64,000 nucleotides of DNA. It comes from Lacticaseibacillus suilingensis (GTDB taxonomy: Bacteria > Bacillota > Bacilli > Lactobacillales > Lactobacillaceae). Below the pieces are notes generated by a model. It did no database searches. It saw nothing but the letters and a program-made list of their open reading frames with translations, and was not told the DNA's origin. Position numbers and translations under genes: made by a program. How positions within the stretch are numbered: position 1 is the stretch's first letter; each line of letters opens with the position of its first letter. The stretch lies in assembly GCF_016861845.1 (NCBI RefSeq), contig NZ_BOLV01000013.1:1-64000 (forward strand). The letters run 5' to 3'. Of this stretch, positions 15,349 to 25,189 are shown in pieces.

Positions 15349-15999
15349 ATGCCTAAACCAACTTTCTTCCGGCTGGCTGATGAAAAACGGCAGCGCTTGA
15401 TCAAAGCCGCCTATGCCGAATTTGCTCGGGTGCCGTTTCAAACGGCCAGCATTTCGAACATCATTCGTGATGCCGGGATCCCACGCGGCAGTTTCTATCA
15501 ATACTTTGAAGACAAAACCGATATCTTCTTCTATTTACTTGATCAAACCCGCATGCAAACGACCTCGCTTTACGAGCAGGCGTTAAGGCGGCACAACGGG
15601 GACCTGTTCGCCGCGCTCGATGAATTTTTCAATGCTGCGGCGGATGTTTTAATTGAAGGACCAGACGCAGAATTTTACGCCAACGTCTTTTTATACATGG
15701 ACTTTCAAAGCGCCACGCATTTTTCCCCGAGTGATGCGAAGCCACCGCATAAAAAAGAACTGCTTCGCACTACCTTATCGTTGATTGACCGCGATAAACT
15801 GGTGGTAAGCAGCGATGAAGAAGTGGGCATGCTCTTTCGGCAAGCCATGTGGATTTTCATGCAATCACTAGGCCATTATTACCATCGACTACGCAATGGG
15901 GAACAGATTTCACTGGCGCAGTTGAAAGCGCGCATGGCAACCATGCTTCATTGGTTGCAATTCGGCGCCGGCGTTCAAAAGGAGGACTTACATGATTAA
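15349..15999 (+). CDS. TetR/AcrR-family repressor
   Basis: This 216-residue regulator has an N-terminal helix-turn-helix (about residues 25-50, ASISNIIRDAGIPRGSFYQYFEDK) and a helical ligand-binding domain with no family-specific motif I recognise. It probably represses its own operon by binding the double palindrome at 15285-15314 until an effector, perhaps an exported drug or peptide, is bound. It overlaps the first ABC gene by 8 nt, so the three genes form one transcript. Confidence 0.9.
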   Translation: MPKPTFFRLADEKRQRLIKAAYAEFARVPFQTASISNIIRDAGIPRGSFYQYFEDKTDIFFYLLDQTRMQTTSLYEQALRRHNGDLFAALDEFFNAAADVLIEGPDAEFYANVFLYMDFQSATHFSPSDAKPPHKKELLRTTLSLIDRDKLVVSSDEEVGMLFRQAMWIFMQSLGHYYHRLRNGEQISLAQLKARMATMLHWLQFGAGVQKEDLHD

Positions 16000-17722
16000 A
16001 CTAGCCAAAGGCCGCGTGTCAGGCTGGCAGATTTTAGGCGCGGTGGCCTTTATGATCGTTCAGGTCATCACCAGCTTATATTTGCCCAATCTGACCGCGG
16101 ACATCGTCAATAACGGGGTTGCCACTGGCAATATTAACTACATCTGGCAGGAAGGTTACAAAATGATCTTCTTCGCCGTGATTTCAGTCTTAGCCAGTGT
16201 CGGCAACGTCTTTTTGGCCGCCCGGGTTTCGCAAAAACTCGGCCAACGCATCCGGTCCGATGTGTACCGCAAAGTCATCAACTACTCGCATGACGAAATG
16301 GATCAAATCGGGACTAGTTCGCTGATCACTCGGACCACCAACGACGTCACCCAGATTCAAAACGTTTGGGTCATGATTTTGCGCATGATGATCATGGCGC
16401 CAATCATGCTGGTGGGCGCGTCCTTCTTGGCCTATCAGAAAAACCACACCTTGACTTTGATCTTCGTCGTGGTGCTGCCGATTATGGCGCTTTTCATCGG
16501 CATCATTATGAAGTTTGCCGTCCCGTTGTTCCGGGCGATGCAGCAAAAAACCGATAACATCAACTTGGTCTTCCGGGAAGGCCTGACCGGGGTGCGGGTC
16601 ATTCGCGCGTTCCGGCAGGACAATTTTGAACAAGACCGTTTCGAAGGCGTCAACAAGGATTACACCAACAACGCGGTGAAAGTCTTCTCCATCATGGCGA
16701 TGATGTTCCCAGTGATGACCCTGATCATGAGTGGGACCAACATCGCGATTGACTGGTGGGGGGCGCATCTGATTGCCCAGCAAACCATGCAAACCGGGAA
16801 CCTGATTGCCTTCATTACTTACGCAATGCAGATTCTCATGAGCTTCATGATGCTGTCCATGATTTTCGTCTTCATTCCTCGGGCGCAAGCTTCGGCCATC
16901 CGGATCAACGAAGTGCTGGATCAAACCACGACCCTGACTTCGCCGACTACGCCTAAGTCCTTTGCCAACACCACGTCGCAGCTGCAATTCGATCATGTTC
17001 AATTCCGTTATCATGGCGCCGAAGAACCAGCACTGCAAGGCGTGGACTTCGATATGAAGGCCGGGCAAACTGTGGCGATTATCGGGGGCACTGGGTCAGG
17101 TAAGTCAACCTTGGTCAATCTGATTCCGCGCTTCTATGACGTCGAGAAAGGCGCGGTGCGGGTCAACGGCATGGACGTGAAGGATGTCGATTTGGATGAA
17201 CTGCATCGGCAAATCGCCTTTGTGCCACAAAAAGCCAACCTGTTCTCCGGTACCATTCGCTCCAACATGCAGTATGGCAATGACAATGCCACTGATGAAG
17301 AAATCTGGCACGCTTTGGCCATTGCGCAAGCGGATGACTTCGTGAGAGCCAACCCAGAAGGCTTGGACTACCATGTTGAACAAGGTGGGGACAACTTCTC
17401 TGGTGGCCAAAAACAGCGGCTGGCGATTGCCCGGGCGTTGATCAAAGACGCCGCCGTGTATGTGTTCGACGATTCATTTTCCGCCCTCGACTTTAAGACC
17501 GACGCGCAGTTGCGCCAGGCCCTGAAGGATGACGAAAAGATTTCGTCACGCGTGGTGGTCATCGTCGGTCAGCGGGTGTCCACCGTGGCAGATGCCGACA
17601 CCATCATTGTGCTGGATAACGGCGAAATGGTCGGTCGCGGCACGCATGCCGAACTGAAGGCCAATAACGAAACCTACCAAGAAATCGTTCATTCACAAAT
17701 CAGAGAAGGGGATGAAGACTAA
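15992..17722 (+). CDS. Heterodimeric ABC exporter half, degenerate-site subunit
   Basis: This 576-residue protein has six membrane segments (ABC type I exporter fold, residues about 15-300) and a C-terminal ATPase with Walker A GGTGSGKST, signature FSGGQKQRLAIARAL and Walker B VYVFDDS. The residue after the Walker B Asp is Asp494, not the catalytic Glu, as in LmrC/BmrC-type partners of heterodimers with one inactive site. It overlaps the next gene by 1 nt, so equal synthesis is expected. The substrate is probably a hydrophobic drug or lipid. Confidence 0.92.
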   Translation: MIKLAKGRVSGWQILGAVAFMIVQVITSLYLPNLTADIVNNGVATGNINYIWQEGYKMIFFAVISVLASVGNVFLAARVSQKLGQRIRSDVYRKVINYSHDEMDQIGTSSLITRTTNDVTQIQNVWVMILRMMIMAPIMLVGASFLAYQKNHTLTLIFVVVLPIMALFIGIIMKFAVPLFRAMQQKTDNINLVFREGLTGVRVIRAFRQDNFEQDRFEGVNKDYTNNAVKVFSIMAMMFPVMTLIMSGTNIAIDWWGAHLIAQQTMQTGNLIAFITYAMQILMSFMMLSMIFVFIPRAQASAIRINEVLDQTTTLTSPTTPKSFANTTSQLQFDHVQFRYHGAEEPALQGVDFDMKAGQTVAIIGGTGSGKSTLVNLIPRFYDVEKGAVRVNGMDVKDVDLDELHRQIAFVPQKANLFSGTIRSNMQYGNDNATDEEIWHALAIAQADDFVRANPEGLDYHVEQGGDNFSGGQKQRLAIARALIKDAAVYVFDDSFSALDFKTDAQLRQALKDDEKISSRVVVIVGQRVSTVADADTIIVLDNGEMVGRGTHAELKANNETYQEIVHSQIREGDED

Positions 17723-19602
17723 TGGCTGAAACCAAAACTCCAAAGCGCCAAGGGATGGCTGGTGGTCACGGCCCCGGCGGCCAAGCCGGCTTAGTGGAAA
17801 AGCCAAAGAACTTCTGGGGCACCACCTTCCGTTTGTTTGGTTACATGAAATCACGTTTGGTGGGCATTGGCATTGTCCTGGCTTTCGCCATTGCCTCCAC
17901 CATCTTTCAAATTCGCACCCCGAAAGTGTTAGGGGAGGCGACGACGGAAATCTTTAAAGGTTACATGAAAGGCGTGGCCCAGCAAAAAGCCGGCATCGCT
18001 ATGGACCAGTTCCCGATTAACTTTGACAAGATCAAAGAAATCATGATTGTGGTTATCTTCATGTACCTGGCCTCAGCTTTGTTCTCCTTCCTGCAGCAAT
18101 TTATCATGACCCGGGTTTCGCAGCGCACGGTTTACGACCTGCGTAAGGAACTCAAGGCCAAGATGAAGCGCCTGCCGATCAACTACTATGACACCCATTC
18201 TAATGGGGACATCATGTCGCGGGCCATCAACGATATGGATAATATCGCTTCGACCTTGCAGCAAAGTCTGACGCAGTTGGTCACCAGTACCTTTACTTTT
18301 ATTGGGACCTTGTGGATGATGTTGTCGATTTCTTGGAAATTGACCCTGATTGCCTTGGTCACCATTCCTTTGAGCTTAGTCGTGGTTGGTCTGGTAGCGC
18401 CGCGTTCACAGCGCTTCTTCGCCGGTCAGCAAAAGGCCCTCGGTCTGCTTAACAACTATGTTGAAGAAAATTATGCCGGCCAGGTCATTGTGAAGTCCTT
18501 TAACCGCGAACAAGACGCCATGGACGCGTTTGAAGTGCAGAACCAAGCCTTTTACAACTCCGCTTGGAAAGCGCAGTTCGTGTCTGGGATTATCATGCCG
18601 CTGATGACCTTCTTGAATAACATTGGCTATGTCTTCGTTGCTATTCTTGGCGGCGTCGCTGTCGCTAATGGGACGGTCACCTTGGGGAACGTGCAGGCCT
18701 TCCTGCAGTACACCCAGCAGTTCAGTCAGCCAATTTCGCAGCTGGCGAACTTGGCCAACACCATTCAAAACACCGTGGCTTCTGCAGAACGGGTCTTTGA
18801 AGTGCTTGACGAACCAGAAATGGAAGACATCGAATCCGGTGTCACCCCAATCGAAGGCGATCAGCATCCGTTGGTCATGGACCATGTGAAGTTCGGTTAC
18901 GACGGCAATCCGCTGCTCATGACGGACTACAACTTAACGGTTGAACCAGGGCAAATGATTGCCATTGTTGGCCCGACCGGTGCTGGTAAAACCACGGTCA
19001 TCAACATGCTCGAACGGTTCTACGATGTCAAAGGCGGCTCGATTCGCATGTGGGGTAAGGACATTCGCGATATGAGTCGCGAAGACGTCCGTAGCCACTA
19101 TGCGATGGTGCTGCAAGACACCTGGCTGTTCACTGGGACGATTTGGGACAACTTGAAATACGGCCGCGAAGATGCCACCGATGAGCAAATCATCAGTGCC
19201 GCCAAGGCCGCTCACGTGGATCAATTCGTGCGGCAGCTGCCGAAGGGTTACGATACCGTGCTGAATGAATCTGCCTCGAATATTTCGCAAGGGCAGCGGC
19301 AGTTGCTAACGATTGCCCGGGCGTTTGTGGCCAACCCTGAGATTTTGATCTTGGACGAAGCGACCAGCTCGGTTGATACCCGGACCGAAGTGCACATCCA
19401 GCATGCGATGGCGCGCTTGCTTAAGAACCGGACCAGCTTCGTGGTGGCGCACCGGTTGTCCACCATTCGCGATGCCGATAACATCATCGTCATGAATCAT
19501 GGCTCGATTGTTGAAACCGGTAATCACGATGCGTTGATGGCTAAGCAAGGCTTCTATGCTGACCTCTACAACAGTCAGTTTAGCGGTAGCGTTACGATCT
19601 AA
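17722..19602 (+). CDS. Heterodimeric ABC exporter half, catalytic subunit
   Basis: This 626-residue partner has a Gly-rich N-terminal extension, six membrane segments and an ATPase domain with Walker A GPTGAGKTT, signature ISQGQRQLLTIARAF and Walker B ILILDEATSS, where Glu546 is intact. The intact Glu here and Asp in the partner match LmrCD/BmrCD-like pumps. The signature ISQGQ, not LSGGQ, is usual for this subunit type. It ends just before a strong terminator. Confidence 0.92.
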   Translation: MAETKTPKRQGMAGGHGPGGQAGLVEKPKNFWGTTFRLFGYMKSRLVGIGIVLAFAIASTIFQIRTPKVLGEATTEIFKGYMKGVAQQKAGIAMDQFPINFDKIKEIMIVVIFMYLASALFSFLQQFIMTRVSQRTVYDLRKELKAKMKRLPINYYDTHSNGDIMSRAINDMDNIASTLQQSLTQLVTSTFTFIGTLWMMLSISWKLTLIALVTIPLSLVVVGLVAPRSQRFFAGQQKALGLLNNYVEENYAGQVIVKSFNREQDAMDAFEVQNQAFYNSAWKAQFVSGIIMPLMTFLNNIGYVFVAILGGVAVANGTVTLGNVQAFLQYTQQFSQPISQLANLANTIQNTVASAERVFEVLDEPEMEDIESGVTPIEGDQHPLVMDHVKFGYDGNPLLMTDYNLTVEPGQMIAIVGPTGAGKTTVINMLERFYDVKGGSIRMWGKDIRDMSREDVRSHYAMVLQDTWLFTGTIWDNLKYGREDATDEQIISAAKAAHVDQFVRQLPKGYDTVLNESASNISQGQRQLLTIARAFVANPEILILDEATSSVDTRTEVHIQHAMARLLKNRTSFVVAHRLSTIRDADNIIVMNHGSIVETGNHDALMAKQGFYADLYNSQFSGSVTI

Positions 19603-19607
19603 GGTTA

Positions 19608-19637
19608 GAAAAAGACTCGCTGCGGCGAGTCTTTTTT
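19608..19637 (+). terminator. Terminator of the exporter operon
   Basis: AAGACTCGC-TGCG-GCGAGTCTT followed by T residues. Confidence 0.9.
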
Positions 19638-19648
19638 GCGTCTCAGGC

Positions 19649-19882
19649 GCGGCGGCGACCGCTACAGCGCCGGGGTGCGGTGGGCCGGCGGCGGGGTCGG
19701 CTGGAGCCAAAGGACGGTCTCCAGCCTCAACGCGAAGCCAGCATCGCGCTGCCGCGCTCAACGCTGTCTTCGCGTTGCCCCCAGCCAGCACAGGAGCAGC
19801 CTGCAAAAGCCGCAGTCTCCTCGTGTGCTGGCTGTTTCGCAGCTGGCCCACCGCGCCCCTCTGCCGCAGCGGTCGCCGCCGC
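19649..19882 (+). repeat. Family B structured repeat, copy B1
   Basis: A closing stem of 15 bp (19649-19663 with 19868-19882) and a second stem of 15 bp with one wobble (19672-19686 with 19845-19859) enclose three perfect hairpins: 8 bp (19699-19706/19719-19726), 9 bp (19729-19737/19768-19776) and 11 bp (19782-19792/19824-19834). Inner sequences GAGCC..AAGG..GGTCTC, AAGCC..GCGCTC..GTCTTC and CAGCCTGC recur in B2 and B3 although the stems differ. No gene is present in 19638-20021. Confidence 0.85.
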
Positions 19883-20021
19883 TAGATAACAGTCAACTTT
19901 ACCGAATAGCCTTAAGCAATCCCGGATCCGGCTGTAGGTGTCGCATTTGATCTAGGCAAGCAAAATGCTCGCGCTCCCCTTGGTTTGTGTTTACAATGAC
20001 CAATACCAAAAGGGGGGTGCA

Positions 20022-20876
20022 ATGATGGCGAGGTTAATTTTGAATCCGGCGACGCGCATTAGTTATGTGGCGTTGCGGGTTATTTCGATGGCAAAAATGG
20101 TGGCTTGGTATCAACAGGTGTTAGGGCTGGCGGTGCTGCAGGCTTCAGCCAAACGCACCTTGCTCGGCGTGCGCACCAACCGGCGGGTGCTGGTGCTGCT
20201 GGAGACTGGTGCCACTCAAATTTCAACGCAGGTGGCCGGGCTGACGGCGTTTAGCTTGGCGCTGCCGACGCGTGGGGCATTGCTTAAGTTAGCGGCTGGG
20301 CTACCGGAGACGGTGTTACCGGCGCAATGGTTTCGTAGCGGCTTTGGGCTGGGGGTGCGGTTGACGGATCCTGAAGGCACCCAGGTGATTTTGGAACATG
20401 ATGCTGGCGTGCAGGCTATTCCCCCGCGGGGGTATGATTTTGCGAATGCCCAGACGCAGCCTATGCCAGCGCCCAAGTTGACTAAGGCCCCGCCTGAAAG
20501 GTTGTTGCCGGCGGGAGCGGCGGTGGGGCGCTTAGAAGTGACGACCTCACAGTATATAGCCACCATAGGGCACATCGAAACGGTGTTGGGGTTCGTGCGG
20601 CAACAAGAATCTGGCCAGCGGGCGTATCTAACCGTCGGCGACAATACGCATCACATTGGCATTGAACTGGTCGCTGATGCCCAGGCGCGGTTACGTGGGC
20701 CAAGCGATGCAGGGGCTGATTATGTGAGCTTGGTGGTGCCAGATGTCGCCACGCTGAGTTTGCTGCGGCAAAATCTGACTGCCAAGCAGTGGCAGAATTT
20801 TGATTACAATGCAGAACATCAATACTTGCGGGTCGCCGGGCCGAATCAGTTGATCATGTGGTTTTCGGTGGCATGA
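20022..20876 (+). CDS. VOC-family (glyoxalase/dioxygenase-like) protein
   Basis: This 284-residue protein has two repeated VOC modules (about residues 8-120 and 165-284), like CatE-type ring-cleavage dioxygenases. The first begins ISYVALRVISMAKMVAWYQQVLGL, where the metal-ligand His expected near the start of the module is not obvious. In Firmicutes such proteins are often of unknown substrate. AAGGGGGG precedes ATG 20022; the second ATG at 20025 is an alternative. Confidence 0.8.
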   Translation: MMARLILNPATRISYVALRVISMAKMVAWYQQVLGLAVLQASAKRTLLGVRTNRRVLVLLETGATQISTQVAGLTAFSLALPTRGALLKLAAGLPETVLPAQWFRSGFGLGVRLTDPEGTQVILEHDAGVQAIPPRGYDFANAQTQPMPAPKLTKAPPERLLPAGAAVGRLEVTTSQYIATIGHIETVLGFVRQQESGQRAYLTVGDNTHHIGIELVADAQARLRGPSDAGADYVSLVVPDVATLSLLRQNLTAKQWQNFDYNAEHQYLRVAGPNQLIMWFSVA

Positions 20877-20898
20877 TTATCAGTAAAATAAAAGTAGG

Positions 20899-20921
20899 GC
20901 CGGGGTAACCCGGCTTTTTTT
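20899..20921 (+). terminator. Terminator of the VOC gene
   Basis: GCCGGG-GTAA-CCCGGC followed by T7. Confidence 0.9.
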
Positions 20922-20982
20922 GCGCGTATGCTTGCCAAAGCGCTATCAATCTTTCTATACTGAAACGGTTGGAGGCGGTGTG

Positions 20983-21966
20983 ATGGAAGTTCTGAAAGCA
21001 GTCGAACAAATCATCACCCGGCAGACCGCGCCAGGCCTAAGCGCCGCGTGGCTGCATGATGGTGTGATTGAAACCAGCATCTTAGGGGTAGCGGCGACTG
21101 AGCCGCAGGTGTTGCCACTGCATTCGGGGATGTTGTACGATTTGGCGTCTTTGACCAAAGTGATTGGCACCACCACCGTCTTTTTGCAGGCCGTGGCGGA
21201 AGGGCGGGTGAAGTTTGATACGCCGCTGCAGCAGCTACTGCCAACCTTTCCGCACCAGACGACCTTTCGCCAGGCGCTGACGCATACCTCGGGACTGGAA
21301 GGGTACATTCCCCACCGCGACGAGCTGCCGGCACCGGCGTTGAAACAGGCGCTCATCACCCAGCTCAAGGTGACGGCCGAATGCGACCGGCAGGTGGTGT
21401 ACCGCGATGTGAATTTGCTGCTGGTCGGGTGGGCCTTGGAAAATCTGTACGGCGAGTCCATTCAGCCGCTGATCACTAGGCGCGTGCTAAAAACACTGGG
21501 GCTGCAGCAAGCAACTTTCCAGCCGGACCCGCAGCGCTGTGTGCCGACCACCTATGATTCGGAAGCTGGGTTGCGGCGCGGCGTCGTGCATGACCCTAAA
21601 GCCGCGATTTTAGGTCAGCACAGTGGGTCGGCTGGACTATTTGCTAGTCTGCAAGACCTGATTACCTTCACCCAGTTCGCCTTTGGCCAGCGCCAAAGCC
21701 CGGCCTGGCCCGCTACTTTCAGTCAATTGGGTCAGGATCAAACCAGGGCGCACCTGGGCCGGACCATCGGCTGGGATTTGCGCCGTGATGCAGGTGGCCG
21801 GACTTGGCTTTATCACACCGGCTACACTGGGACGTTTTGGCTGATTCAGCCGCAAACGCAGGCAGCGCTGATCGTGCTGACCAATCGCGTGCATCCACAG
21901 GTGAATGATGACTTTTTGACCGTCCGCGATGAATTAATTGCGAATTTAATGTCAGCGCGTTCATGA
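20983..21966 (+). CDS. Serine hydrolase of the class C beta-lactamase family
   Basis: This 327-residue protein has the three active-site elements: SLTK (the SxxK nucleophile and base) in DLASLTKVIG, a tyrosine in YRDVN and a HTG box in YHTGYTGT. No signal peptide is seen, so it is probably a cytosolic esterase or peptidase-like enzyme rather than a true beta-lactamase. ATG 20983 is chosen because GGAGG precedes it; the longer frame to 20920 overlaps the VOC terminator. Confidence 0.85.
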   Translation: MEVLKAVEQIITRQTAPGLSAAWLHDGVIETSILGVAATEPQVLPLHSGMLYDLASLTKVIGTTTVFLQAVAEGRVKFDTPLQQLLPTFPHQTTFRQALTHTSGLEGYIPHRDELPAPALKQALITQLKVTAECDRQVVYRDVNLLLVGWALENLYGESIQPLITRRVLKTLGLQQATFQPDPQRCVPTTYDSEAGLRRGVVHDPKAAILGQHSGSAGLFASLQDLITFTQFAFGQRQSPAWPATFSQLGQDQTRAHLGRTIGWDLRRDAGGRTWLYHTGYTGTFWLIQPQTQAALIVLTNRVHPQVNDDFLTVRDELIANLMSARS

Positions 21967-22029
21967 AGCACTGACTGTGGTACACTTTGATTGAAAAGTA
22001 TATACATTTATTGCAAGGGGGATTCAATT

Positions 22030-23001
22030 TTGACAGAACCGATTTTCTTGGAACCCGTATTTCACGAAAAAATCTGGGGTGGCCGCAAGCTGGCCACTGA
22101 CTTTGGCTATGACCTGCCTGATGGTAAGATCGGCGAGGTGTGGGCCATTTCGGCGCATCCGAATGGCCCTGACACCATTGCTAATGGCCCGCTGAAAGGC
22201 AAAACCTTGGATGTTGCTTGGCGCGAGAATCAGGAGTACTTTGGCCACCAAAAGGAAAAAGTCTTCCCACTGCTGACGAAAATCTTGGATGCCAACGATA
22301 GCCTCTCGGTCCAAGTCCATCCCGATGATGCTTATGCGGCGGCGCATGAGCGCCCCGGCGAATTGGGCAAAACGGAATGCTGGTATGTGATTTCAGCGGA
22401 ACCAGGCTCTTATCTGATTTACGGTCATCATGCTAAAACCCGTCAAGAGCTGGCGGACATGATTCACCGCGGCGACTGGGAGCACCTGCTGCGCAAAGTG
22501 CCGGTGAAAACTGGCGATTTTGTCTACGTCCCGAGCGGCACGATTCACGCGCTGAACAAAGGCATTATGGTGCTGGAAACGCAGCAAAGCTCTGACACGA
22601 CTTACCGACTGTATGACTATGATCGTGTCGGGGCTGATGGCAAGAAACGTGAGCTGCACTTGCAGCAAAGCATCGACACCACCACCGTGCCGAGCCATGA
22701 CCCAGAGCTGAACATCACCAAAACCACCAAGGATGATGCGACCATCACGACCTTCGTGACGGCGCCGATTTCCAAGTTCTTCTCGGTGTACAAAATCGAC
22801 CTGGATGGCAAGCTGAACCAGACGCCAACTGCGCCGTACACCTTGGTTTCAGTGCTGGAAGGGGCAGGCACGATCGAAGCGGATGGCAAGTCCTATCCAC
22901 TGAAGAAAGGCGTCCACTTCATCATTCCTAACCAGATTAAGGCTTGGACCTTTACCGGCAAGATGATGATGATTGTCTCCACCCCTGGCGCCGAACAATA
23001 A
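22030..23001 (+). CDS. manA: Mannose-6-phosphate isomerase, class I
   Basis: This 323-residue Zn enzyme interconverts mannose-6-phosphate and fructose-6-phosphate. The metal-binding QVHPDD, KTECWY and GTIHAL motifs are all present, and the length matches the short Firmicutes form. The start is TTG 22030, with AAGGGGGG about 9 nt upstream; upstream ATG 21991 has no ribosome site. It links mannose use and mannose-containing polymers to glycolysis. Confidence 0.93.
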   Translation: MTEPIFLEPVFHEKIWGGRKLATDFGYDLPDGKIGEVWAISAHPNGPDTIANGPLKGKTLDVAWRENQEYFGHQKEKVFPLLTKILDANDSLSVQVHPDDAYAAAHERPGELGKTECWYVISAEPGSYLIYGHHAKTRQELADMIHRGDWEHLLRKVPVKTGDFVYVPSGTIHALNKGIMVLETQQSSDTTYRLYDYDRVGADGKKRELHLQQSIDTTTVPSHDPELNITKTTKDDATITTFVTAPISKFFSVYKIDLDGKLNQTPTAPYTLVSVLEGAGTIEADGKSYPLKKGVHFIIPNQIKAWTFTGKMMMIVSTPGAEQ

Positions 23002-23012
23002 TTTGAATCAAA

Positions 23013-23059
23013 AACAGCGGACCTTGTGCTTCCATTTCGGAAGGGCAAGGTCCGCTGTT
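23013..23059. terminator. Bidirectional hairpin between manA and murT
   Basis: A stem of about 20 bp (AACAGCGGACCTTG..CTTCC with its complement), with few T residues, between convergent genes. Confidence 0.7.
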
Positions 23060-23064
23060 GTGAT

Positions 23065-24426
23065 TTAGAAGCCTGCTTTGATGTAGCCGGCTTGGCTGAA
23101 TTTTTGCCGCATCTGCAGCACTGCGGTGTAGGTGGCGAGCAGATAGATCTGGTTTTCGTCGACTTGCTTCAGGTAGTCGATGACGTCGTTCAGATCTGGT
23201 TTGGTGGCCAAGGCATCATCCGGCACGCCGGCCACTTGCATGCGAAAGGCGATATCGCGATAACGTTCGCCGCCGACCATGTAAGACGTCGCCAGACCGC
23301 TTTGCACCAGCTGTTCCAGATTACCATCCCAGATCCAAGAGGTGTCGGTACCATCGGCATAATTCGCATTCAGTAGCATGGCAAAGGCAAAAGGCTTTTG
23401 CTGATGCTGAATCATGCTGAGCACTTCGTTGAGGCCCACCGGGTTTTTGACCAAAATCAGGGTCACGGTTTTGCCGTTAATGCTGATTTGTTCTTGTCGG
23501 CCAAAGACCTTCTCGGCTTCACCAAAGGCTTGACCGATTTCTGCTGGGGTGATCTCAAACGCCGCGCCCACCGCGTAGGCGGCTAGGGCATTGTAGATGT
23601 TGTACGTGCCGCCAATGGGCAGGTGGTACGGGTGACCATCAATGGCAAAATCCGAGCTGGTGGGGGTTTGCGCCGCCACGCTGGTGACCTGGTGGCTCAG
23701 CACTGGCCGCTTGAAACCGCAGTTCGGGCAGAAGAAACTGCCGAGGTTGCTGTAGGTGATGCCATGGTAGTGGAGAATATGCTCACACACCGGGCAGAGC
23801 ACGCCATCGGTATTGGCCGGGGCGAAAATATCATGGTTGGCTTCCGCGGCCAATTCAAAGCCATAGTATTGCAGCGGGTTGGCCAGTTCCCGGGAGCTGA
23901 AAATCGGCGCGTCACCATTGGCAATCACCAAGGCGTCGGGATTGGCTTTGACGCCTTGCAGGATTTTGTCATAGGTGGTGTAAAACTCACCATAGCGGTC
24001 CATTTGATCGCGGAAAATATTGGTCATCACAAAGGCCTTGGGGTGCAGGTAATGCGCCACGGCTTTGACGTTGGCTTCATCGACTTCCAGCACCGCGATT
24101 TTACGCTTGGCGCCAGCTTGCTTTTTGTGCGCGAAGTAGGCACCGATGATGCCTTGCAGCATGTTGCTGCCGGTGGGGTTGGTGAGGATATCATCATATT
24201 GCTGGCTCAGGACTTTGACAATCAGCGCCGTGGTGAGCGTTTTGCCGTTGGTGCCGGTGACGATAATAGTTGGCCGGTCTTGGCCTAATGCCCCAAGGAC
24301 GTCAGGGTCGATGCGGGCCGCCAGCTTGCCGGGATACGCCGAACCGCCATGGCGGAAGCGGTGCAGGTACCAGTAGCTGAAGCGTCCAGCCAAAATGGCG
24401 AAACGTGATTTGAGAGAAATTGTCAT
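23065..24426 (-). CDS. murT: MurT-like lipid II isoglutaminyl synthase subunit
   Basis: This 453-residue Mur-ligase-like protein has the ATP motif TGTNGKT (57-63), a Zn ribbon typical of MurT (Cys211, Cys214, Cys233, Cys236) and the C-terminal ADGTDTSWIWD motif that holds the catalytic Asp contacting GatD. With GatD, MurT amidates the D-Glu of the lipid II stem peptide. GatD is normally encoded directly downstream, but here the gene ends facing manA and no GATase of that type is adjacent. Confidence 0.9.
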   Translation of the reverse strand: MTISLKSRFAILAGRFSYWYLHRFRHGGSAYPGKLAARIDPDVLGALGQDRPTIIVTGTNGKTLTTALIVKVLSQQYDDILTNPTGSNMLQGIIGAYFAHKKQAGAKRKIAVLEVDEANVKAVAHYLHPKAFVMTNIFRDQMDRYGEFYTTYDKILQGVKANPDALVIANGDAPIFSSRELANPLQYYGFELAAEANHDIFAPANTDGVLCPVCEHILHYHGITYSNLGSFFCPNCGFKRPVLSHQVTSVAAQTPTSSDFAIDGHPYHLPIGGTYNIYNALAAYAVGAAFEITPAEIGQAFGEAEKVFGRQEQISINGKTVTLILVKNPVGLNEVLSMIQHQQKPFAFAMLLNANYADGTDTSWIWDGNLEQLVQSGLATSYMVGGERYRDIAFRMQVAGVPDDALATKPDLNDVIDYLKQVDENQIYLLATYTAVLQMRQKFSQAGYIKAGF

Positions 24427-24586
24427 CGCAGTCGCGACCTCTTTCGTGTAAGTTTCTTGTCGCGTACTATCATAGCATAGGATGCCGGCAAATCCGGCAG
24501 GGCCGGTGTTAATTCCCTTAAGATTCCGTTATACTAGGAAAGGTGAATTTTTAGCGGCCGCGATTGGGCCGCGTAGGAGGTTCCGC

Positions 24587-25165
24587 ATGGCACAATTATT
24601 CTTTCGCTATGGCGCAATGAATTCCGGTAAAACCATCGAGATTTTGAAAGTCGCGCATAACTATGAAGAGCAGCACAAACAAGTGATTATTCTGACTTCC
24701 GCCGTGGATGATCGCGCTGGTGTCGGAATGATTTCCAGCCGTATCGGCATGGAGCGGCCGGCGCATCCGGTGCAAGATAAGACCAACATTTTTGACTTGG
24801 TCAAGCAGATGAACCCCAAGGCCGCCTGCGTGCTGATCGATGAGGCGCAGTTTTTGAAGAAGCACCACGTCTTTGAATGTGCCCAAGTCGTGGACGAGCT
24901 CGGTATTCCGGTGATGGCATTCGGCTTGAAGAATGACTTCCGCAACGAGTTGTTCGAAGGATCGCAGTACCTGTTAACTTACGCCGACAAAATCGAAGAA
25001 ATGAAAACCATCTGCTGGTTCTGCGCCAAAAAAGCGACCATGAACCTGCGCGTGCATGATGGCAAGCCGGTGTATGAAGGCGAGCAAATTCAAATTGGCG
25101 GCAACGAGAGTTATTTCCCGGTCTGCCGGCATCACTATTATTTTCCGCCGCAGCAGTTAGCCTAA
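24587..25165 (+). CDS. tdk: Thymidine kinase
   Basis: This 192-residue enzyme phosphorylates thymidine in the salvage pathway. It has the P-loop GAMNSGKT (9-16), the DEAQF motif and Cys residues of the structural Zn site in [10 protein letters not shown] and a later VCRHH. AGGAGG precedes ATG 24587. It begins the conserved tdk-prfA-prmC-tsaC-glyA-upp block. Confidence 0.95.
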   Translation: MAQLFFRYGAMNSGKTIEILKVAHNYEEQHKQVIILTSAVDDRAGVGMISSRIGMERPAHPVQDKTNIFDLVKQMNPKAACVLIDEAQFLKKHHVFECAQVVDELGIPVMAFGLKNDFRNELFEGSQYLLTYADKIEEMKTICWFCAKKATMNLRVHDGKPVYEGEQIQIGGNESYFPVCRHHYYFPPQQLA

Positions 25166-25189
25166 GCGGCATCAAGCAAGGAGGAGCCA

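Noticed and set aside
16190-17068. Minus-strand frame of 292 codons inside the first ABC gene
   Set aside because: It is a shadow of a well-conserved gene, with a His/Gln/Arg-rich translation and no ribosome site.
19556-19950. Several overlapping plus-strand frames of 69-109 codons
   Set aside because: They lie in the GC-rich family B repeat. Long frames arise from high GC, and the paired stems explain the sequence better.
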